A stretch of 27,615 bases of DNA, from contig DCFR01000049.1 of assembly GCA_002319815.1 (NCBI GenBank), positions 1 through 27,615 on the forward strand, in the 5' to 3' direction. Origin of the DNA: Megamonas sp. UBA1799 (GTDB lineage: Bacteria > Bacillota > Negativicutes > Selenomonadales > Selenomonadaceae). The translations under genes were made by a program, and so were the position numbers. Below the pieces are notes generated by a model that ran no database searches, was not told the DNA's origin, and was given only the letters and a program-made list of their open reading frames with translations. The number at the start of each line of letters is the position of its first letter. Positions within the stretch are counted from its first letter, which is position 1. Positions 22,637-27,615 of the stretch are shown piece after piece.

Positions 22637-23167
22637 GTGGACAGAAATCACACCAGGCAGCTGACATACAGCGCTTTTTTTATAGCAGTCGGTATTTTGC
22701 TGCCGATGTTTTTTCATTTTTCCGGACTCAGCGGGGCCATCTTTTTACCGATGCATATTCCGGTGCTTTTAGGTGGATTGTTGTTAGGCCGGCGTTTTGG
22801 TTTCATGATCGGTTTGCTGACGCCGTTGGTATCCGGTCTTTGTACCGGAATGCCGCCGCTTTGGCCGGCGGCGCCGATGATGATGGTTGAACTAGGCTTG
22901 TACGGGATGGTTGGCGGCTGGCTATATCAGCGCCTGCATTGGCCTTTGCTGGCGGCGCTGGCGGGGGCGATGGCAGCTGGAAGGCTGGGCATGGCTCTCA
23001 TGGTAGGACTGTTTGCGTCTACCTTGGGGCTGCGGACTTCACCGCTAATTTATGTGGAACTGACGTGTTTGCATGGGGTTCCCGGTATGTTGGTGCAGTT
23101 GCTTTTTATTCCGCTGACTGTCCGCTTGTTGCAGCGATTTCATCAAAAGAATGGAGTGGAGTTATGA
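22637..23167 (+). CDS. ECF transporter S component (vitamin/metabolite-binding membrane subunit)
   Basis: Small inner-membrane protein of 176 residues with six predicted helices (about 10-28, 34-52, 56-72, 78-96, 104-130, 146-167). MHIPVLLGGLLLGRRFG and the following LTPLVSGLCTGMPPLWPAAPMM are characteristic of the ECF_trnsprt (PF12822-like) substrate-binding subunits. Such proteins bind vitamins, corrinoids or related compounds with high affinity and use a shared EcfA/EcfA'/EcfT module, which is not in this window. The start is GTG, seven bases after GGGAGGA. The stop overlaps the start of the TonB receptor gene (ATGA), so both steps of uptake are translated together. The ligand is probably the same as that of the outer-membrane receptor. 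Confidence 0.85.
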   Translation: MDRNHTRQLTYSAFFIAVGILLPMFFHFSGLSGAIFLPMHIPVLLGGLLLGRRFGFMIGLLTPLVSGLCTGMPPLWPAAPMMMVELGLYGMVGGWLYQRLHWPLLAALAGAMAAGRLGMALMVGLFASTLGLRTSPLIYVELTCLHGVPGMLVQLLFIPLTVRLLQRFHQKNGVEL

Positions 23168-25176
23168 AACAAAAACTTTGTATTGGCGCTGCGGCAGTCT
23201 GGGCGTTGACCAGTGGATCGGCCATGGCCGAAACTACAGAAACGTTGGACACTTATACGCTGCCCGATGTTTATGTAGATGCTGAGGCGGTGTCGGTGGA
23301 CAAGGTCATCCGGGTGGAAACGGCAGCGCCGGGCACGGCACAAACCGTTCCCGAACTGTTGCGGCAGGCGGCCGGGGTGCAGGTGCAGGAGCGGCCAAAT
23401 TCCGGCGGCAATGAAGATCTGACAGTAAAATTGCGAGGGCATGATTCACGTCATTATACTGTGCTGGTAGACGGGGTGCCGATGGCCGGCGCGGGAGTTA
23501 TGGGCGGCGGTTATGTCGACTGGACGGCAATTCCGCTGCATGCGGTAGACAGGATTGAGATTACCCGGGGAGCTAAGTCGGCTGCCTGGGGAGGCACGCT
23601 GGGCGGGGTCATTAATATTGTGACCAAACGGGATCTGGCCAATGGCGGGGAAGTGCAGCTGTCGACGGGTAGCAATGGACGGCGGCAGTATTTATGCAAC
23701 TATAGTGGAACAGACGGCGGTCGTTTCGGGTTTTCCCTCTATGCCAATAAAGCGCAGGAAGACACCTGGCTGCGCAACAGCGATTACCGTGATGAACAAG
23801 TGGGTATGGGCTTATCCTGGAAATTAAACGCTACGGATCAGCTTCGTTTTCATATCGATCATAATGATTTAAAGCGAGGTCTGGTCGTGGCTAACATACC
23901 GGGCACTTCGGGATACCGTTCCGCTGATCCGGTTACGCCGGTCAGTGACGGTTTTGTCAGCGCCGGCAATGCTGCGGCAACAGATGGTTCTTACGCGGAA
24001 GTATATCGCAATAATTTTACGCTTTCTTGGGATTCACAGCGAAAAAATGGTTCCAATACGCTGACGTATTGGAAAAATAATGAGAATCGTCATGAGGTTT
24101 TCTATTCGGCAGCGGGACTGCAATTTGACCGGCATAATATTACGGATCAATCCGATGGACTGCTTTTCACTGGAAAACAGCAGCTTTTGGGTTCGCATCA
24201 TCTTGGTTATGGCCTTGACTATCGACGGTTGCGCTATGGCAGCGGTTGGTATGATTTCCGCCTGGTGGGAAGCGAACTATATCCTTCGCAGAAGGTGGAT
24301 ACACTGGGTGTTTATGTCGATGATACCTGGAAGCTGAATGCGCGCTGGACGGGGAATATCGGGCTGCGCTATGATCAGATGCGCGGCGACCGCGATGACA
24401 GCCGGGCTGTTAACGTACAAAGTATGCGGGAAAGCGCTCTGTCACCTAAATTTAATTTTACTTTTCGCAATAACGATACAACCCGAACTTCATTTTCGGT
24501 GAATCGTATCTGGCGGGCGCCGTCCATGGCCGAATTTTACTGGCATTATGCAAACTGGGGTTTTTCTCATGGAATGAGGTTGGAACCGGAAAAAGGCTGG
24601 GGCTATGAGACGTCGGTGGAACATCAGTTCAATTCCCGGTTGCATTCCAAGGTCACGCTTTATTATCAGGATATGGACAGTTATATCAACTTTACGCATA
24701 CGCCACCTTTCAGCTGTTATAATATTCATGATGTTTCTCTTTGGGGCGCTGAGTGGGAAAATAATTGGCAGCTCAATAAAAATGCCAGCTTGTTTTTGAA
24801 TTATACTTATCAGCATACGGAAAAGAAAGGCGTCGATTCGAGAGATGCCGCGGGGCTGGCGCACGAACTCGATTATCGACCGCATCATGTGATATCGGCC
24901 GGGTATGCGCTTGATAAAAATGGCTGGAACTTGCGCTATGATCTTACCTATACCGGCAATCAGCAAGCCAGTAAACGCTATCCGGCGGCAGCGTCAACGG
25001 ATCAGGTTACGTTGGGTGGATCTGTTGTACATAACCTGTCGGTGACCAAAGAAATTGGGCGGCAGGAATCGCTGAATGTTTCTGTGTATAATATTTTTGA
25101 TAAAAATTATTGTGAGATTTATGGGTATCCCATGGAGGGCCGGGTTTATACAGTGACTTTTTCACAAAAGTTTTAG
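23164..25176 (+). CDS. TonB-dependent outer-membrane receptor
   Basis: Outer-membrane importer of 670 residues. A signal peptide covers residues 1-22 (cleavage after SAMA), then a possible TonB box (LPDVYVDAEAV, about 33-43), a plug domain (about 55-160, with VPELLRQAAGVQVQE, VLVDGVPM and ITRGAKSAAWGGTLGGVINIVTK) and a 22-strand barrel (about 165-670) with many aromatic alternating strands. It ends in YTVTFSQKF with the terminal phenylalanine needed for barrel assembly. The start is the ATG at 23164, eight bases after GGAGTGGAG-type sequence, overlapping the stop of the ECF S gene. The plug resembles BtuB/FepA-class receptors, but the ligand cannot be decided; a corrinoid, heme or metal-chelate is plausible. 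Confidence 0.93.
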   Translation: MKQKLCIGAAAVWALTSGSAMAETTETLDTYTLPDVYVDAEAVSVDKVIRVETAAPGTAQTVPELLRQAAGVQVQERPNSGGNEDLTVKLRGHDSRHYTVLVDGVPMAGAGVMGGGYVDWTAIPLHAVDRIEITRGAKSAAWGGTLGGVINIVTKRDLANGGEVQLSTGSNGRRQYLCNYSGTDGGRFGFSLYANKAQEDTWLRNSDYRDEQVGMGLSWKLNATDQLRFHIDHNDLKRGLVVANIPGTSGYRSADPVTPVSDGFVSAGNAAATDGSYAEVYRNNFTLSWDSQRKNGSNTLTYWKNNENRHEVFYSAAGLQFDRHNITDQSDGLLFTGKQQLLGSHHLGYGLDYRRLRYGSGWYDFRLVGSELYPSQKVDTLGVYVDDTWKLNARWTGNIGLRYDQMRGDRDDSRAVNVQSMRESALSPKFNFTFRNNDTTRTSFSVNRIWRAPSMAEFYWHYANWGFSHGMRLEPEKGWGYETSVEHQFNSRLHSKVTLYYQDMDSYINFTHTPPFSCYNIHDVSLWGAEWENNWQLNKNASLFLNYTYQHTEKKGVDSRDAAGLAHELDYRPHHVISAGYALDKNGWNLRYDLTYTGNQQASKRYPAAASTDQVTLGGSVVHNLSVTKEIGRQESLNVSVYNIFDKNYCEIYGYPMEGRVYTVTFSQKF

Positions 25177-25185
25177 GGAGGATTT

Positions 25186-25812
25186 ATGGATAAGGGAGCA
25201 GAGTTTTTTGACCATTATGCAGGGCAATGGGATGCGACGCGAGAGACGTATCCGGAACGGCTGCAGTTTCTGCTGCAACTGGCGGCTTTGCCGGAAGGCG
25301 GACGCGTGCTGGATGTTGGCAGCGGCACGGGAGTTCTCCTGCCATATCTGATGGCGGTGTTGGGGCGGCAGGGGAAAATTACCGCCGTTGACTTTTCTTC
25401 CCGGATGTTGGCGCAGGCTGAAGCAAAATTTTCTTTTTACTCAGGCATTGATTTTTGCTGTGGGAATATCTTGACCATGGATTTACCGGCCGCCAGTTAT
25501 GACGCGGTTGTTTGCCTGAATTTTTTCCCGCATCTGACGACATTGGCGGAAAAACAGTCCTATGCAGCGAGGGCATTTACCGCGCTGCGTCCCGGAGGAC
25601 GGATCGTTATCATGCATGATATTTCCCGGGAAGTAGTCAACGGCGTTCATGCGCGTTGTGAAGAAACCTTACAGGACAAGTTGCCTTCAGGTCTTGCTGT
25701 CAGGGATCTTTTGCAGACGGCGGGATTTTGCGATACCGTCGGACTGGAAGATGACGTATTGTATTTTGTGCGGGGCAGCAAATCTCTATTAATAAAAAAT
25801 AAATTTGCATAA
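25186..25812 (+). CDS. Class I SAM-dependent methyltransferase
   Basis: Cytoplasmic methyltransferase of 208 residues. Motif I VLDVGSGTG (41-49), motif II acidic residue in ITAVDFSSRML (D near 68), motif III/IV AASYDAVVCLNFFPHLTT and the following LRPGGRIVIMHD are complete for the Methyltransf_11/25 type. It begins nine bases after the TonB receptor with AGGGAGGATTT and is the last gene of the three-gene operon. It may modify the imported compound or the cofactor made from it, but no residues give away the methyl acceptor. No terminator is clear after the gene; the hsp20 promoter follows at once. Confidence 0.85.
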   Translation: MDKGAEFFDHYAGQWDATRETYPERLQFLLQLAALPEGGRVLDVGSGTGVLLPYLMAVLGRQGKITAVDFSSRMLAQAEAKFSFYSGIDFCCGNILTMDLPAASYDAVVCLNFFPHLTTLAEKQSYAARAFTALRPGGRIVIMHDISREVVNGVHARCEETLQDKLPSGLAVRDLLQTAGFCDTVGLEDDVLYFVRGSKSLLIKNKFA

Positions 25813-25856
25813 TTGACCAATTGATGTATTGACTTTTTGACCTTTTGGAGTATAAT
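25813..25856 (+). promoter_or_regulatory. hsp20 promoter with four TTGA repeats at 8-bp period
   Basis: TTGACT (25829-25834), 16-base spacer, TATAAT (25851-25856) form a good sigma-A promoter. TTGA occurs at 25813, 25821, 25829 and 25837, exactly eight bases apart, so the -35 is one of four repeats. TTTGACC at 25836-25842 equals the reverse complement of the CtsR heptamer GGTCAAA, but the usual 10-base spacing to a second copy is missing. Confidence 0.6.
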
Positions 25857-25960
25857 AAGAATTGTCCAAAGGAAATGAAAGGAATCGCCGGGGTGCGGAT
25901 CCGGACAGTCAGCCTTTGGCAGATCATTCATTTATATTCATTGAAAGGGGATTGATTTTT

Positions 25961-26419
25961 ATGTTTGGTTTGGTACCGTTTGGGTCAAGACATGATTTAG
26001 CAAAGAAAGAAGATGGATTCGATCGCCTTTTCGACATCTTCAATGAGCCATTTTTCTCAAGTGAGTTTTCACCGTTTAAAGGTTGGGGCGCCGCTTCGTT
26101 TAAGGTGGATGTCAAGGACACCGGCAGCGGATATGAATTGACGGCAGATTTGCCGGGCGTGCAGAAAGAAGATATTTCTCTGCGTTATGAAAATAATTAT
26201 CTTACTATTGAGGCGAAGAAAGATGAAGCTACAAATGAGAAAGATGATCAGAACGGCTATATTCGCCGCGAACGTTCAGTTGGCAGTGTGACGCGTTCGT
26301 TTTATATTGATAACATTGATGAGGCGAAGGTATCGGCTGAATTTAAGGACGGTGTGTTGAAAGTATGCATGCCAAAACTGGCCGAAGCAGAAAAGCCAAA
26401 AGAGATTACCATTCATTAA
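25961..26419 (+). CDS. Hsp20 / alpha-crystallin family small heat-shock protein
   Basis: Cytoplasmic holdase chaperone of 152 residues. A short N-terminal arm rich in Phe is followed by the alpha-crystallin domain (about 45-140): FKVDVKDTGSGYELTADLPGV, then KEDISLRYENNYLTIEAKK, and near the end AEFKDGVLKVCMPKL with the G-V-L motif of the last strands. The final EITIH matches the C-terminal I-x-I anchoring motif. Start: the ATG after AAAGGGG; the frame stays open upstream but has no other ribosome site. It is transcribed alone, from the TTGA-repeat promoter to the terminator at 26475. Heat control is expected from the family. Confidence 0.95.
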   Translation: MFGLVPFGSRHDLAKKEDGFDRLFDIFNEPFFSSEFSPFKGWGAASFKVDVKDTGSGYELTADLPGVQKEDISLRYENNYLTIEAKKDEATNEKDDQNGYIRRERSVGSVTRSFYIDNIDEAKVSAEFKDGVLKVCMPKLAEAEKPKEITIH

Positions 26420-26474
26420 GTTGTCGTGTTACCGGAAAGATACGTTAAAAAGCCATAGTATTTCCACTCCTTTT

Positions 26475-26510
26475 CCCTGGGCAAAGGGTTTTGCCCAGGG
26501 ATTTATTTTT
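26475..26510 (+). terminator. Intrinsic terminator of hsp20
   Basis: CCCTGGGCAAA (26475-26485) pairs perfectly with TTTGCCCAGGG (26490-26500) around a four-base loop, followed by ATTTATTTTTG. Confidence 0.9.
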
Positions 26511-26846
26511 GTTTAAAATTTAATAGGACTATAGGCTTTGCAGTAATATAAATAAAATAGGCAGGAAAACAGGCAATATATCAGCCTATCTGTTTCCAGA
26601 TAAAATTCATAAATACAATGTACCCAAAAATAATGAGGACTTAGTACCTTAAAATTTTCTTAAAGTTATACTATAATAATATTAAAAATTAGACTAAAGT
26701 ATGTTTCATACTATTTGCAGCAAAATATCCTATAAAACATTTAGCTTACAGATTATATACTTTTTGGGAAATCGCCGGCAGGATGGCAGGGAAGCTGTTT
26801 TAACCGGCATAAAAGAAAATGGAAAATATAGGAGGGCGGGTACATT
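26511..26846 (+). other. AT-rich intergenic region upstream of the response regulator
   Basis: No gene is supported here. A weak promoter is possible: TTAAAA (26649-26654), 17-base spacer, TATAAT (26672-26677). The small palindrome AGTATG-TTT-CATACT (26698-26712) lies about 20 bases after the -10 and could be an operator or a 5' hairpin. The leader of the regulator message would be about 160 bases long, longer than usual in this window. Confidence 0.4.
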
Positions 26847-27587
26847 ATGGGAATCAGGGTGTTTATTGCCGATGATCATGCGCTTATGCGGCAGGGAATC
26901 AGACAAATTCTTTCCTGGGACAAGGAATTGGAAGTAGTTGGCGAAGCCGGAAACGGACAGGATACTTTGACGACAACGCTGCAGCTGGTACCGGATATTC
27001 TTCTTTTGGATATGAATATGCCGGGCATGAATGGCATTGAAGTGCTGCGGAAGCTGAATGCGGCGCATTCAAAAACGCGGGTGATCATGTTGACCATCAA
27101 TGACTGCGATTATTATGTTGTGGAGATGTTCAAGGAAGGCGTTCAAGGGTATCTGCTCAAAGGGTTGGAGCCGCAGGAGCTGCTGGCGGCGATTCATTGC
27201 GTAGCTGCCGGTAAATCGTATATGAGCCAGGATTTGCGGGACCGGTTTGCCTGCCGGGGACAATTGCCGGCGCAGGATGATCTGACACAAATAGCGCGCG
27301 AACTCTGCCGCGAGGAACGTGAATACCGGCTGACGGTCCGTGAAATGGAAGTACTACACTGCATTGCCCGCGGCATGAGCAATAAGATGATGGCGCAGAC
27401 TTTGTTTGTCAGTGACGCCACGATCCGCAATCATTTGACCAGTATTTATCGCAAACTGGATGTAGAGGATCGCACACAGGCTTTGATTTATGCGTTGCGG
27501 CACCGATTGATTGCCGAAGGTGACGGCGGTGATTTTCCGTTGATCGCTGAGGCGGAAAGTTCATTTGCAGCCGATACTTGCCACTAA
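26847..27587 (+). CDS. NarL/LuxR-family response regulator
   Basis: Two-component regulator of 246 residues. The receiver domain (about 1-120) has the acidic pocket D9 and D10, phosphoacceptor D55 in LLLDMNMPG, T83 and K105, all intact. A linker with an extra stretch of about 30 residues (DRFACRGQLPAQDDL to REEREY, about 133-168) precedes the LuxR-type helix-turn-helix (about 168-232, LTVREMEVLHCIARGMSN and VSDATIRNHLTSIYRKL). The ribosome site is AGGAGG with an 11-base space to ATG. No histidine kinase is in the window before the right edge 28 bases later; one may follow just outside. Target genes are unknown; NarL-type regulators often control respiration or envelope functions. Confidence 0.93.
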   Translation: MGIRVFIADDHALMRQGIRQILSWDKELEVVGEAGNGQDTLTTTLQLVPDILLLDMNMPGMNGIEVLRKLNAAHSKTRVIMLTINDCDYYVVEMFKEGVQGYLLKGLEPQELLAAIHCVAAGKSYMSQDLRDRFACRGQLPAQDDLTQIARELCREEREYRLTVREMEVLHCIARGMSNKMMAQTLFVSDATIRNHLTSIYRKLDVEDRTQALIYALRHRLIAEGDGGDFPLIAEAESSFAADTCH

Positions 27588-27615
27588 TCGGCTAAGCTAA
27601 AATAAAACGGACGTC

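Noticed and set aside
22939..23163. N-terminal extension of the TonB receptor frame
   Set aside because: It overlaps the ECF S gene in another frame; the signal peptide and ribosome site place the start at 23164.
25826..25842. Canonical CtsR operator
   Set aside because: Only one full heptamer TTTGACC is found; the second at 10-base spacing is missing, so the standard operator is not supported.

Overview
The window looks like chromosomal DNA from a diderm Firmicute, most likely a Negativicutes (Sporomusaceae/Veillonellaceae type). The genes have Firmicutes traits: strong AGGAGG ribosome sites, sigma-A-like promoters and an ECF-type vitamin transporter S component. They also encode outer-membrane functions: a TonB-dependent receptor with a cleavable signal, a lipid A/LPS-type phosphoethanolamine transferase and a YbhG-like membrane-fusion export system. 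This assignment is inferred from gene content, not from a marker gene. No tRNA, rRNA, CRISPR array, insertion sequence or phage gene was seen.

Layout. 1-365: start of a DMT-type transporter (minus strand, runs off the left edge). 500-4101: a tightly overlapping minus-strand operon for a TetR (CecR-like) regulator, HlyD-type fusion protein, ABC ATPase and ABC-2 permease, with a clear promoter and dyad operator upstream. 4102-4507: intergenic region with a cluster of DnaA boxes. 4508-9502: plus-strand carbohydrate/glycerol-phosphate ABC importer (lipoprotein binding protein, two permeases, MalK/UgpC ATPase) ending in an overlapping TIM-barrel sugar isomerase/epimerase, then a terminator. 9763-13000: a nitrosative/redox-stress module of a cysteine-free Crp/Fnr regulator, hybrid cluster protein Hcp and a ferredoxin-like partner. 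A perfect 22-bp dyad sits at -41.5 relative to the predicted hcp start.

13082-17737: minus-strand envelope/signalling genes: a dCache-HAMP-GGDEF diguanylate cyclase, a phosphoethanolamine transferase and a VTT (TVP38/DedA-like) membrane protein. 17738-18340: long intergenic region holding a well-formed promoter, about 200 nt of potentially structured RNA and a perfect intrinsic terminator. This is an unrecognised leader/ncRNA candidate upstream of a DUF2294 (MpsC)-like gene whose start is puzzling (ideal RBS plus TTG, but one base out of frame across an A9 tract). 19173-22483: a chemoreceptor and a CHASE-like GGDEF protein whose predicted promoter is covered by a perfect 17-bp palindrome.

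22637-25812: a coupled operon of ECF S component, TonB-dependent receptor and SAM methyltransferase, probably uptake of a vitamin, corrinoid or metal-chelate across both membranes. 25961-26419: an Hsp20 chaperone with four TTGA repeats at exact 8-bp period over its -35 region. 26847-27587: a NarL/LuxR-type response regulator.

The best candidates for something undescribed are the leader RNA with its slippery downstream start, the hcp operator with its cysteine-free regulator, the DnaA-box cluster away from dnaA, the ECF-S/TonB receptor/methyltransferase trio and the TTGA octamer array.
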